Assembly (NCBI GenBank): GCA_902497145.1
Contig: CABVDR010000008.1
Location: 1 to 64,000, forward strand
From: an uncultured Oscillospiraceae bacterium
GTDB taxonomy: Bacteria; Bacillota; Clostridia; Oscillospirales; Oscillospiraceae
Reading direction: 5' to 3'
Length of the DNA stretch: 64,000 nt
A model generated the notes under the pieces. It saw only the letters and a program-made list of their open reading frames with translations. It was not told the origin of the DNA and did not search any database. Position numbers and translations under genes: made by a program. Positions within the stretch are counted from its first letter, which is position 1. Each line of letters begins with the position of its first letter. Shown in pieces: positions 7,814-16,740 of the stretch.

Positions 7814-10249
7814 TTAAGGACGGGTAGGCACGTGCCAGATGTCCCGGGCATAGTCCCGGATGGAGCGGTCGGCGGCAAAGATGCCGGAGCGGGCGATATT
7901 GATGAGAGACATCTGGTTCCAGCGCTGACGGTCGGCATAGGTCTCCAGGGCACGGCAGTGGGCCTGACGATAGCTGTCGAAGTCTGCCAGCAGCATGTAG
8001 TCGTCGGCGGGGCTGCCTCCGGCGCTGCGCAGCAGGCGGTCCATCAGATCAGCGTAGGACTCCTTGTCAGCAAACCCGGCAGAAATCTGGTCGATGACCC
8101 GCTTCAGGTCCCCATTCTGGTGATAATAGTCCTGGGGGTGATAGCCATTGGCTTTCAGAGTGGTCACCTGGTCGGCAGTCAGGCCGAACAGGAAGATATT
8201 CTCGTCGCCCAGCTTCTGGTGCATCTCCACATTGGCGCCGTCCAGGGTTCCGATGGTCAGCGCGCCGTTCATCATGAACTTCATGTTGCCGGTGCCGCTG
8301 GCCTCCTTGCCGGCGGTGGAAATCTGCTCAGACAGCTCGCTGGCGGGCATCAGCTTCTCTGCCAGGGAGACGCGGTAGTTCTCCAAAAAGACCACCTGGA
8401 GCTTATCCTTACAGATGGGATCGGCGTTGATTTGGGCGGACAGGGAGTTGATGAGCTGGATGATCCGCTTGGCCACATGGTAGCCGGGGGCCGCCTTTGC
8501 GCCGAACAGGAAGGTCTGGGGGGTGAACTCCATGTTGGGGTTATCCCTCAGCTGATTATAGAGGTGTACAATGTGCAGCACATTCAGCAGCTGGCGCTTA
8601 TACTCATGCAGACGCTTGACCTGCACGTCAAAGATGGCGTCGGTGTTGAGCACCACGCCGCTCTCCCGGGCCAGGTAGGAGGCAAAGCGGCGCTTATTCT
8701 CCTTCTTAATGGCCTCCAGGCGCTGGAGTACAGCCTTGTCATTCTTGTACTTCTCCAGGCCCTGGATGGCGTCGGGGTGCAGGAGGTAATCATCTCCGCC
8801 GGTGCACTCACGGACCAGAGCGTCCAGCTTGGGATTGATCTGGGACAGCCAGCGGCGGTGATCGATGCCGTTGGTGACATTCTTGAACTGCTCGGGACGC
8901 ATGGTGTAGGCGTCGTGGAAGACATCCTTCTTCAGGATCTCAGAGTGCAGAGCGGACACGCCGTTGACGGCGTAGCAGGCGCAGATGCACAGGTTGGCCA
9001 TGCGAACCTCGCCGTTCCAGATGATGGCCATGTTGGCCACCTTGTTCATATCGCCGCCGAAGTGCTCCTCCAGCTTGCGCTGATAGCGGGCCGCGATCTC
9101 CTTGAGGATCTGCCAGATCCGGGGCAGCAGGCTCTCGATGAGCCCCTGGGGCCAGCGCTCCAGAGCCTCGGCCAGGACGGTGTGGTTGGTGTAGGCTACG
9201 GTGTGGGTGACGATGTTCCAGGCCTCATCCCAGCTGTAACCCTCCACATCCAGCAGAATGCGCATCAGCTCGGGGATGACCAGAGTGGGGTGGGTATCGT
9301 TGATCTGGATCACGTGCTTCTCGTGGAAGTTGCGCAGAGTACCGTACTGGGCACGATGCTTGCGCACAATGGACTGCACAGTGGCAGAGACGAAGAAGTA
9401 CTGCTGCTTCAGACGCAGGGACTTGCCCTCGTAGTGGTTATCGTCAGGATAGAGCACCTTGGCGATGACCTCGGCCATGGCCTGCTGCTCCACCGCCTTC
9501 AGATACTCGCCCCGGGAGTACAGGGACATATCCACGGGCGCGGGGCTCTTGGCGTCCCACAGGCGCAGCACATTGGTGTGGTTGGTCTTGTAACCGGCGA
9601 TCTCCATGTCCCGGGGGATGGCCAGCACGGTGGTGTAGCCCACGTGCTCGGGGTGGTTGTGGCCCTTGTCATCCCAGTGGTCCACGATCTTGCCGCCGAA
9701 GCGGACCTCCTCGGTCTCGTCCATCTTGGGGATGAGCCAGGCGTCGCCCAGGCCCAGCCAGTTGTCGGCCTGCTCCACCTGCTTGCCGTCCACGATCTTC
9801 TGCTTGAAGATGCCGAGCTCGTAGCAGATGGAATAGCCGGTGGCGGGGATCTCCAGGGTGGTCATGGAGTCCAGATAGCAGGCGGCCAGACGGCCCAGGC
9901 CGCCGTTGCCCAGGCCCGCGTCGGGCTCAATTTCAAACAGATCGGAGGCGGAGAAGCCCATGTCCTCCAGGGCCTCCTTCAGGGTATCCAGAATGCCCAG
10001 GTTGTAGGCGTTCTTCTCCAGGGAGCGGCCCATGAGGAATTCCAGGGACAGATAATGGACCTGGCGCTCCTGGCCCTCCCACACCTCGTTGCTGGTATTC
10101 ATCTGGTGGCCGGACATGATGTCCCGCAGGACCAGAGCACAAGCCTTGAACATATGGTTGGGGGTGGCGTCCTCCACTTCCTTGCCAAAATTGCGGTGAA
10201 GTTTTCCGATTATCAGTTCGGTAAGCTGGGCCTTGGTATATTCAGCCAT
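7814..10249 (-). CDS. glgP: Glycogen/alpha-glucan phosphorylase
   Basis: 811 residues. It releases glucose-1-phosphate from alpha-1,4-glucan using pyridoxal phosphate, in the cytosol. The start is the ATG at 10249 after a GGGAGGC site; an upstream in-frame extension lacks one. The signature GLGNGGLGRLAACYLDS lies near residues 113-126, and the cofactor motif EASGTGNMKFMMNGALTIGT contains the PLP-binding Lys near residue 657. Length is typical. It is the last gene of the glycogen cluster, but a terminator after glgA and a good promoter at 10319-10347 suggest separate control of breakdown. Confidence 0.96.
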   Translation of the reverse strand: MAEYTKAQLTELIIGKLHRNFGKEVEDATPNHMFKACALVLRDIMSGHQMNTSNEVWEGQERQVHYLSLEFLMGRSLEKNAYNLGILDTLKEALEDMGFSASDLFEIEPDAGLGNGGLGRLAACYLDSMTTLEIPATGYSICYELGIFKQKIVDGKQVEQADNWLGLGDAWLIPKMDETEEVRFGGKIVDHWDDKGHNHPEHVGYTTVLAIPRDMEIAGYKTNHTNVLRLWDAKSPAPVDMSLYSRGEYLKAVEQQAMAEVIAKVLYPDDNHYEGKSLRLKQQYFFVSATVQSIVRKHRAQYGTLRNFHEKHVIQINDTHPTLVIPELMRILLDVEGYSWDEAWNIVTHTVAYTNHTVLAEALERWPQGLIESLLPRIWQILKEIAARYQRKLEEHFGGDMNKVANMAIIWNGEVRMANLCICACYAVNGVSALHSEILKKDVFHDAYTMRPEQFKNVTNGIDHRRWLSQINPKLDALVRECTGGDDYLLHPDAIQGLEKYKNDKAVLQRLEAIKKENKRRFASYLARESGVVLNTDAIFDVQVKRLHEYKRQLLNVLHIVHLYNQLRDNPNMEFTPQTFLFGAKAAPGYHVAKRIIQLINSLSAQINADPICKDKLQVVFLENYRVSLAEKLMPASELSEQISTAGKEASGTGNMKFMMNGALTIGTLDGANVEMHQKLGDENIFLFGLTADQVTTLKANGYHPQDYYHQNGDLKRVIDQISAGFADKESYADLMDRLLRSAGGSPADDYMLLADFDSYRQAHCRALETYADRQRWNQMSLINIARSGIFAADRSIRDYARDIWHVPTRP

Positions 10250-10318
10250 AATGCTGCCTCCCGTATTGTTAATATTTTGAATGAAAATTTTAACTGCCGT
10301 TCTTGCGGCACGGGACAT

Positions 10319-10347
10319 ATTTTATCATACTAAGCTACCCACGTCAA
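10319..10347 (-). promoter_or_regulatory. glgP promoter
   Basis: Read on the minus strand: TTGACG (10347-10342), a 17-nt spacer, then TAAAAT (10324-10319). It lies 70 bp before the glgP start. Confidence 0.75.
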
Positions 10348-10498
10348 ATGCCCAGGGCCTCACTTTCCTAAAATTGGAATAGATTTTGCAAAGTTTGGCG
10401 GAACTGCTTATGGGAGAAGGGTTTGCGGCCTTTTAAAGCAGCAATTTTGCTTGTACAAACGTCGCCAGATATGCTGTTTTTTTGCACGATCCACATGG

Positions 10499-10537
10499 CA
10501 AAAGAGAGGCGAACCTTACGGTTCGCCTCTCTTTAGA
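10499..10537. terminator. Terminator after glgA
   Basis: The perfect stem AAAGAGAGGCGAACC/GGTTCGCCTCTCTTT with a 4-nt loop lies directly after the glgA stop. Confidence 0.88.
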
Positions 10538-10546
10538 AGGGAGCTT

Positions 10547-11983
10547 TTACCCCTGAATACGCTGGTAAATATCCAGGTACTGCTGGGCCGAGTGGTTCCA
10601 GCTGAAGTCGGCGGTCATACCCTCCTTTTGAAGGCCGCGCCAGGCTTCCTTGTTGTCGTAGTAGAGCTCCACGGCCTCCCGAATGACCCAGAGCATATCG
10701 TTGGCGTTGATATCGGTGAAGGTAAAGCCGCGTCCCTCGCCGGTGAATTTATTGTAGGGATAGACGGTATCCTTCAGACCGCCGGTCTCCCGGACGATGG
10801 GCACTGTGCCGTAGCGCATAGCGATCATCTGGCTCAGACCGCAGGGCTCGCTCACCGAGGGCATGAGGAACAGATCCGCGCCGGCATAGATCATGGTGGA
10901 CAGGGGGGCGGAGTAGGTGATCTGAGCGGAGAAGCGGCCGGGATACTGCTGCTGGGCATTGCGGAACGCCTCCTCAAACTGCCAGTCGCCGGTACCCAGC
11001 ACCACCATCTGCACATCCATGCCCATGATCTGATGAAGCACATCGGTGACCAGAGAGAATCCCTTGTGGCCCACCAGACGGGAGATGCAGGCGATGATGG
11101 GCACGTCTCCGTTCTCCTGCAGGCCTACCGCCCGCTGCAGCGCCAGCTTGCAGGCCAGCTTGCCCTCCGCGGGGTTGTCGGCAGTAAAGTTGGCCGCCAG
11201 GCCGGAATTGGTGGCGGGGTTGTACAGGTCCATGTCGATACCATTGAGGATTCCCTGGACCTTACCGCTCTGCTGGTTAATGACGCCGTCCAGGCCGTGG
11301 GCATAGAAGGGGATCTTCAGCTCGTTGGCGTAGGTGGGCGAGACGGTGGTGACGAAGGTGGAGGCCATAATGGCACCCTTCATCAGGTTCACGTCGTCAT
11401 GGTAGGCCAGCATCCCCTCATTGAAGTAGCTCTTGTCCAGGCCGATGACGTCCTCCAACACCTGGTCGCCGTAGCGGCCCTGGTACTCAATGTTATGGAT
11501 GGTGAACACGCTCTTGGCCCGGTTCAGCTGAGGAATACGGTACTTATCCTCCAGCAGGTAGATGGGCACCAGGGCAGTCTGCCAGTCGTTGCAGTGGATC
11601 ACGTCGGGCCAGAAATCCAGCTGCCCCGGAGTCTCAATGACAGCCCGGGAGAAAAAGGCGAAGCGCTCACAGTCATCGAAGTGGCCGTAGAGCTGCCAGC
11701 GTTTAAAGTAGTACTCGTTGTCTACAAACCAGTAGGTGACGCCGTCACGCTCCAGAGAGAAGATGCCGCAGTACACCTGCCGCCAGGACAGGGTAACGTT
11801 GAAATACTTCAAAAAAGTCATCTGGCTGCGCCACTCGCTGCCGATGCCCTCATACAGGGGGAGAATCACCTTGACCTCGTGGCCCGCCTGGGCCAGTGCC
11901 TTGGGCAAAGAGCCGGCTACGTCGGCCAGACCTCCGGTTTTAATGAACGGGGCTACCTCAGAGGAGGCAAATAAAATTTTCAT
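10547..11983 (-). CDS. glgA: Glycogen synthase (ADP-glucose type)
   Basis: 478 residues. A GT5-family enzyme that extends alpha-1,4-glucan from ADP-glucose. The start is the ATG at 11983 (MKILFASSEVAPFIKTGGLADV); KTGGLADV near residues 15-22 is the sugar-nucleotide-binding signature, and the C-terminal SVSEPCGLSQMIAMRYGTVPIVRETGGL segment is the GT-B acceptor/donor motif region. Length is typical. It follows glgD after a strong GC-rich hairpin (12020-12081) with only 37 nt left for a promoter, so it is probably transcribed by partial read-through from glgB-glgC-glgD. Confidence 0.96.
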   Translation of the reverse strand: MKILFASSEVAPFIKTGGLADVAGSLPKALAQAGHEVKVILPLYEGIGSEWRSQMTFLKYFNVTLSWRQVYCGIFSLERDGVTYWFVDNEYYFKRWQLYGHFDDCERFAFFSRAVIETPGQLDFWPDVIHCNDWQTALVPIYLLEDKYRIPQLNRAKSVFTIHNIEYQGRYGDQVLEDVIGLDKSYFNEGMLAYHDDVNLMKGAIMASTFVTTVSPTYANELKIPFYAHGLDGVINQQSGKVQGILNGIDMDLYNPATNSGLAANFTADNPAEGKLACKLALQRAVGLQENGDVPIIACISRLVGHKGFSLVTDVLHQIMGMDVQMVVLGTGDWQFEEAFRNAQQQYPGRFSAQITYSAPLSTMIYAGADLFLMPSVSEPCGLSQMIAMRYGTVPIVRETGGLKDTVYPYNKFTGEGRGFTFTDINANDMLWVIREAVELYYDNKEAWRGLQKEGMTADFSWNHSAQQYLDIYQRIQG

Positions 11984-12019
11984 ATCAGTTCCCCTTTCCC
12001 AAATATTCAAAAGAACAAG

Positions 12020-12081
12020 CAAACTCCACCCCCGGAAGGCCGGGCGGTCCCCCGCCCGGCTTCCCGGCGTGATGGAGTTTT
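12020..12081 (-). terminator. Hairpin between glgD and glgA (attenuating terminator)
   Basis: An inner stem GCCGGGCGG/CCGCCCGGC is enclosed by outer arms AAACTCCA/TGGAGTTT. It follows the glgD stop and could lower glgA expression relative to glgC-glgD. Confidence 0.7.
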
Positions 12082-12085
12082 TCTC

Positions 12086-13198
12086 TTACACCACGGATTC
12101 CTTTGCGATGGCCAGAGGATAAGTAAAGTGACCCATCAGCATACGGTCCTGGTTGACGGTAACATTTTTGTCCGCAATGACGTAGGCCAGCGAGGCACCG
12201 CTCTTCACCACGGTACCCTGCATGAGCACACTATTGGACACCCGGGCACCCTTTTCAATGGTGACGCCGCGGAAGATGATGGAGTTTTCTACCTCGCCCT
12301 CAATGCGGCAGCCGTCGGCAACCAGAGAGTGGTTGGACTTGGCCTCGGGGCCATAGTAAGTAGAGGGGTTGGAGCGGTCTTTGGTGCGCACAGGCCGGTC
12401 GGGGTTAAACAGATCGTCCCGCACCTCCGGATCCAGCAGGTCCATGGAGCGCTCAAAGTAGCCGCTTACCGACTGGAAGCGGGCCACATACCCCTTATGG
12501 ACATAGGACATGAGCTTCAGCGTCTTCAGGCGGGGCTGGAGTACGCCGCGGCTGAAATTATAGATGTCATGGGCGGCACAGTAGTCCACCATGTCCATGA
12601 GCAGCTTCTTGGAGAGGATGTAGACCTCCAGGCTCTCCAGGGTCTTGTCAGCGGCCACGGGATGGACCGACAGGTCGGTGACCCGACCGGTGTCATCCAC
12701 TTCCACGTACTCGGAGAAGCGGGGCGCACCCTTCAGGGTGGGGGTGCACACCATGGTCACATCGGCGCCGGAGTCCAGATGCTGCTGGAACACCTCGGCC
12801 ACAGGCAGATTTACTGCCATGTCGCCCCAAGCCAGGATCACATAGTCCTGACGGATGTTTTCCAAATAGTCGGCCACGCCGGCCAGGGCGTCCATGTTGC
12901 CCTTGTACTCACCGCCCCGCTCGGCATAGCCGAAGGGAGGCAGGATGCGCAGGCCGCCGTGCTTGCGGCTCAGGTCCCAATCCTTACCGGAACCCACGTG
13001 GTCCAGCAGGGACTGATAGCTCTGGTGAACGATAATGCCCACGTCGGTGATTCCGGCGTTGACGTAGTTGGAGAGCATGAAATCAATGAGGCGGTAGCGG
13101 CCGCCGAAGGGCAGGGAGCAGGTGTTGCGGGGACGGGTCAGCTCCCCCAGATTGGCATCAGAGCGGCAAGCGAAGACAATTCCGTGCAGATCGTTCAC
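12086..13198 (-). CDS. glgD: Glucose-1-phosphate adenylyltransferase, GlgD subunit
   Basis: 370 residues. The non-catalytic or regulatory partner of GlgC in Bacillota ADP-glucose pyrophosphorylase. The GTG start at 13198 overlaps the glgC TGA by 4 bp (GTGA), implying translational coupling. The nucleotidyltransferase core is recognisable (GRYRLIDFMLSNYVNAGI; left-handed beta-helix repeats near the end), but the N-terminal G-rich substrate loop found in GlgC (AGGQGSRL) is replaced by ACRSDANLGELT, as expected for GlgD. Length fits the family. Confidence 0.95.
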   Translation of the reverse strand: MNDLHGIVFACRSDANLGELTRPRNTCSLPFGGRYRLIDFMLSNYVNAGITDVGIIVHQSYQSLLDHVGSGKDWDLSRKHGGLRILPPFGYAERGGEYKGNMDALAGVADYLENIRQDYVILAWGDMAVNLPVAEVFQQHLDSGADVTMVCTPTLKGAPRFSEYVEVDDTGRVTDLSVHPVAADKTLESLEVYILSKKLLMDMVDYCAAHDIYNFSRGVLQPRLKTLKLMSYVHKGYVARFQSVSGYFERSMDLLDPEVRDDLFNPDRPVRTKDRSNPSTYYGPEAKSNHSLVADGCRIEGEVENSIIFRGVTIEKGARVSNSVLMQGTVVKSGASLAYVIADKNVTVNQDRMLMGHFTYPLAIAKESVV

Positions 13199-14403
13199 GC
13201 CTGCTCACCTCCTTTCACATCTTCACGAATCATAGCGCTGGGTTTGATCACGGCCTTGGGGCCTACGGTGACCCCGCCGGCCACCACGGCAATGCCCCAA
13301 TCCGGGTCGTCCGTGGGAGGCGCGCCTACGGTGGCCCCCTCTTCAATGACCGCGCCCTCGGCCACGATGGCGTAGGACACCACCGCGCCCTTCTTTACCA
13401 CCGCACCGGGCATCAGGATGGAGTACTGGATGTCAGCTCCCTCCTCCACGGTGACGGAGTTGAAGAGCACCGAGTTCTCCACCACGCCGTCTACCCGGCA
13501 GCCGCCGGTGACCAGAGAGTGGGAGACCTGGGCGTTGGGGCCGGTGACATGAGGCGGCTTGATGGGAGTACGGGCATAGATGGGCCAGCTGTTGTCATAG
13601 AGGTTGATGCCGTTGTTGGGAGCCAGCATATCCATATTGGCGTCCCACAGGGAGTTGATGGTGCCCACGTCCTTCCAGTAGCCCTGGAAGCGGTAGGTCA
13701 TAAGCTTTTCACCGGCAGCGAGCATATTGGGGATGATGTTCTTTCCGAAGTCATTGGAGGAGTTGGGATCGGCCTCGTCGTCAATGAGGTACTGACGCAG
13801 CTTCTTCCAAGTGAAGACATAGATACCCATGGAGGCCAGAGTGCTCTTGGGGTGCTTGGGCTTCTCCTCGAACTCGTAGACTTGGTCGTTCTCGTCCACG
13901 TTCATGATACCGAAGCGGGTGGCCTCCTCCAGGGTGACCTCCAGCACGGAGATGGTGCAGGCCGCCTGGGTCTTCTTGTGGAAGTCCACCATGTCGGAGT
14001 AGTCCATCTTATAGATGTGGTCGCCGGAGAGGATGACCACATACTCCGGATCATACAGATCCAGGAAACCGATATTCTGATAGATGGCATTGGCCGTGCC
14101 CTTATACCAGGTACCCTGGTCGCCCTCCCGCATGTAGGGGGGCAGGATGTGCACGCCGCCGTCCGACCGGTCCAGGTCCCAGGGCTGGCCGGAACCAATA
14201 TAGCTGTTGAGCTCCAGGGGACGATACTGGGTCAGAACGCCAACGGTATCAATACCGGAATTGACACAGTTTGACAGGGGAAAATCGATGATGCGGTACT
14301 TGCCGCCAAAGGGGACGGCAGGTTTGGCCACATGGCTGGTAAGGGCATAGAGCCGACTGCCCTGGCCGCCAGCCAAAAGCATGGCCACTACTTCTTTTTT
14401 CAT
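13195..14403 (-). CDS. glgC: Glucose-1-phosphate adenylyltransferase, catalytic subunit
   Basis: 402 residues. Makes ADP-glucose from ATP and glucose-1-phosphate, the committed step of glycogen synthesis. I chose the ATG at 14403, which has GAGGTG 9 nt upstream; the in-frame ATG at 14415 has no room for a site. The N-terminal AMLLAGGQGSRLYALT, GGKYRIIDFPLSNC and SGDHIYKMDY segments are the nucleotide, allosteric and sugar-phosphate motifs. The C-terminus is a left-handed beta-helix. It lies between glgB and glgD, overlapping glgD by 4 bp. Confidence 0.96.
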   Translation of the reverse strand: MKKEVVAMLLAGGQGSRLYALTSHVAKPAVPFGGKYRIIDFPLSNCVNSGIDTVGVLTQYRPLELNSYIGSGQPWDLDRSDGGVHILPPYMREGDQGTWYKGTANAIYQNIGFLDLYDPEYVVILSGDHIYKMDYSDMVDFHKKTQAACTISVLEVTLEEATRFGIMNVDENDQVYEFEEKPKHPKSTLASMGIYVFTWKKLRQYLIDDEADPNSSNDFGKNIIPNMLAAGEKLMTYRFQGYWKDVGTINSLWDANMDMLAPNNGINLYDNSWPIYARTPIKPPHVTGPNAQVSHSLVTGGCRVDGVVENSVLFNSVTVEEGADIQYSILMPGAVVKKGAVVSYAIVAEGAVIEEGATVGAPPTDDPDWGIAVVAGGVTVGPKAVIKPSAMIREDVKGGEQA

Positions 14404-14468
14404 ACTCTCATTCACCTCTGTTGTATTTTAAAGGTCCGCCTTCCGCGAAAGAAGCGCAGGCGAGAGGC

Positions 14469-16532
14469 TTACGCCTGATCGTCTTTCTTTTTTGGCTCGG
14501 TCCTGGCCGCCTGAGTTTTTTTGGCGGCGGTCCCCGCGTCCTTTGCGCCTTCCGGCTTCTTAACCTTTCCGGAACTCTTCTTCTCTCCCGCCTTCTTGCT
14601 GTCCTTCTTGGCCTTGCGCACGGGAGCGCGGCGTGTACAGCGGTAGATCATTACCGACATGGGCGGCAGATCAATGGCCATGGACTGCTCCTGATCGTGG
14701 CAGGGGATGTCCACGCTCTTGATGGGCGCGGTGTCGCCCAAGCCCTCGCCGCCGAACTCCTCGGCATCGGTGTTGAACACCGGCGCCCAGGTACCGGGGA
14801 AGGGCAGGCCGACCTGATAGCCCTTGCGGTGGATGGGCGAGAAGTTCGCCACCACCACCAGAGGCCGGCCTTCCCGGTCCCAGCGCAGGAAAGCCACGGT
14901 ATTGGCGGTGTTATCGTCGGCACACAGCCACTGGAACCCCTCCCAGGAGTCATCCTGTTCCCACAGGGCGGTCTGCTCCAGGTACATGGTATTGGCCGAC
15001 TTGAAGAACTGGTGGATCTTGCGGTGGGGCTCATACTGGAGCAGATGCCAGTCCAGAGAATATTCATAGTGCCATTCGTTCCACTGGCCCAGCTCGGTAC
15101 CCATGATCGTCAGCTTCTTGCCGGGATGGGTGAGCATATAGGTGTAGAAGGCACGGACACCGGCAAATTTCTCCGCATTGTCCCCGGGCATCTTGCCCAG
15201 GAAGGAGCCCTTCATGTGGACCACCTCGTCGTGGGACAAAGGCAGAATGTAGTTTTCCGAGAAGGCATACATCAGGGAGAAGGTGATATCCCGGTGGTTA
15301 AACTGCCGGAAATAGGGGTCCAGCTTGATGTAGTGGCAGATGTCGTTCATCCAGCCCATGTTCCACTTGAAGTTGAAGCCCAGGCCGCCGTCGCTGACCG
15401 GATGGGTGACCTTGGGCCAGGCGGTGGACTCCTCGGCGATCATCAGCACGTCGGGGTGGGTGGCAAAGATAGAGGTGTTCAGCTTCTGGAAAAACTCGAT
15501 GGCCTCCAGATTCTCCTTGCCGCCGTGGATGTTGGGCATCCAGGCTCCGTCCTGCCGGCCGTAGTCCAGATAGAGCATGGAGGACACGGCATCGACCCGC
15601 AGGCCGTCGGCGTGGTACTCCTCCAGCCAGAACATGGCGTTGGAGAACAGGAACGAGCGCACCTCATTGCGGCCCAGGTCAAAGACCTGGGTTCCCCAGT
15701 CAGGGTGCTCTCCCTTGCGGGGATCGGCGTACTCGTAGGTGGGGCCGCCGTCAAAGTGGTAAAGGCCGAAAGCGTCCCGGGGGAAGTGGGCGGGCACCCA
15801 GTCCAGGATGACGCCGATGCCGGCCTGATGGAGCTGATCAATCAGGTACTTAAAATCGTCGGGGGTACCGAAACGGCTGGTGGCGGCAAAATATCCGGTG
15901 ACCTGATAGCCCCAGGAGGCATCCAAGGGGTGCTCCATGACAGGGAGCAGCTCCACATGGGTGTAACCCATCTCTTTAATATAAGGCACCAGATACTGGG
16001 CTGTGTCCCGGTAAGAGAGGAACTCCCCCTCCCCCGTGCGCCGCCAGGAGCCCAGATGGCATTCATAAATATTCATCGGGCGGCGGTAAGGGGCATTCTT
16101 GGCCCGGTAATCCAGCCAGCCCTGATCGCCCCAGGGATACTCCTCCAGATCATAGATCTTGGACGCATTGCCAGGGCGGGTCTCAGCATGGAAGGCATAG
16201 GGGTCGGCCTTGGCCACCACCTTGCCGTCGGCGCCGTGCACCGCGTACTTGTATGTATCAAAGCGCTTTAGTCCGGGGACAAAGCCCTCCCAGATTCCGC
16301 CTTCCAGTTTTTCCAGCGGAGAGGCATTTTCATCCCACCCGTTGAAATCACCAAAAACGCATACCTGCTTAGCATTTGGAGCCCAGACGCGGAAGACATA
16401 TCCGTCCTGTCCGTCCTTCTGTCCAGGGTGGGAGCCGAAGCATCGCCACGCATGGGTGCTGCGGCCTTCTGAAAAAGCCTCCAGCTCCAAAAACAGGTCA
16501 TAATCTGATAGTTTTGTATCATATTTGACCAT
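14469..16532 (-). CDS. glgB: 1,4-alpha-glucan branching enzyme
   Basis: 687 residues. A GH13 enzyme that makes alpha-1,6 branches in glycogen. The ATG at 16532 has GAGGTG 6 nt upstream; an in-frame GTG three codons earlier overlaps that site and is less likely. A CBM48-like N-terminus (YVFRVWAPNAKQVCVFGDFNGW) precedes the barrel; DGLRVDAVSSMLYLDY carries the nucleophile Asp, MIAEESTAW the acid/base Glu, and LSHDEVVHMKGS the third acid. The last 55 residues are an unusual Lys/Ala-rich tail absent from typical GlgB. First gene of the leftward glg operon. Confidence 0.96.
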   Translation of the reverse strand: MVKYDTKLSDYDLFLELEAFSEGRSTHAWRCFGSHPGQKDGQDGYVFRVWAPNAKQVCVFGDFNGWDENASPLEKLEGGIWEGFVPGLKRFDTYKYAVHGADGKVVAKADPYAFHAETRPGNASKIYDLEEYPWGDQGWLDYRAKNAPYRRPMNIYECHLGSWRRTGEGEFLSYRDTAQYLVPYIKEMGYTHVELLPVMEHPLDASWGYQVTGYFAATSRFGTPDDFKYLIDQLHQAGIGVILDWVPAHFPRDAFGLYHFDGGPTYEYADPRKGEHPDWGTQVFDLGRNEVRSFLFSNAMFWLEEYHADGLRVDAVSSMLYLDYGRQDGAWMPNIHGGKENLEAIEFFQKLNTSIFATHPDVLMIAEESTAWPKVTHPVSDGGLGFNFKWNMGWMNDICHYIKLDPYFRQFNHRDITFSLMYAFSENYILPLSHDEVVHMKGSFLGKMPGDNAEKFAGVRAFYTYMLTHPGKKLTIMGTELGQWNEWHYEYSLDWHLLQYEPHRKIHQFFKSANTMYLEQTALWEQDDSWEGFQWLCADDNTANTVAFLRWDREGRPLVVVANFSPIHRKGYQVGLPFPGTWAPVFNTDAEEFGGEGLGDTAPIKSVDIPCHDQEQSMAIDLPPMSVMIYRCTRRAPVRKAKKDSKKAGEKKSSGKVKKPEGAKDAGTAAKKTQAARTEPKKKDDQA

Positions 16533-16618
16533 TGTAATCACCTCAATCCCGTCTTTTTCGTCTTTTTCCCAACGAAAACGACAACCTCTCTAAATCGGAA
16601 CCCCCGATATTTATATAA

Positions 16619-16647
16619 ATTATACAACACTCCCTTTGCACCGTCAA
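16619..16647 (-). promoter_or_regulatory. Promoter of the glg operon
   Basis: On the minus strand: TTGACG (16647-16642), a 17-nt spacer, TATAAT (16624-16619). The leader to glgB is about 80 nt and contains a small ATCGG/CCGAT hairpin. Confidence 0.85.
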
Positions 16648-16684
16648 GTCAAAAGGGTGTTAATTGACATTTTGTCCCTGGCCC

Positions 16685-16731
16685 CATTTCCCCGGGACGA
16701 AAGGAGCAAAAACCTTTCGTCCCGGGGAATA
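16685..16731. terminator. Hairpin after the D,D-carboxypeptidase gene
   Basis: A 15-bp stem (CCCCGGGACGAAAGG/CCTTTCGTCCCGGGG) lies beyond the carboxypeptidase stop. On the minus strand it lacks a T-tract; on the plus strand AATATTTTT follows. Its position favours a terminator for the minus-strand gene. Confidence 0.65.
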
Positions 16732-16740
16732 TTTTTCCTG

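Noticed and set aside
7733..10333. An 866-codon plus-strand reading frame opposite glgP
   Set aside because: High-GC antisense shadow of a well-recognised gene; no ribosome site and a low-complexity product.
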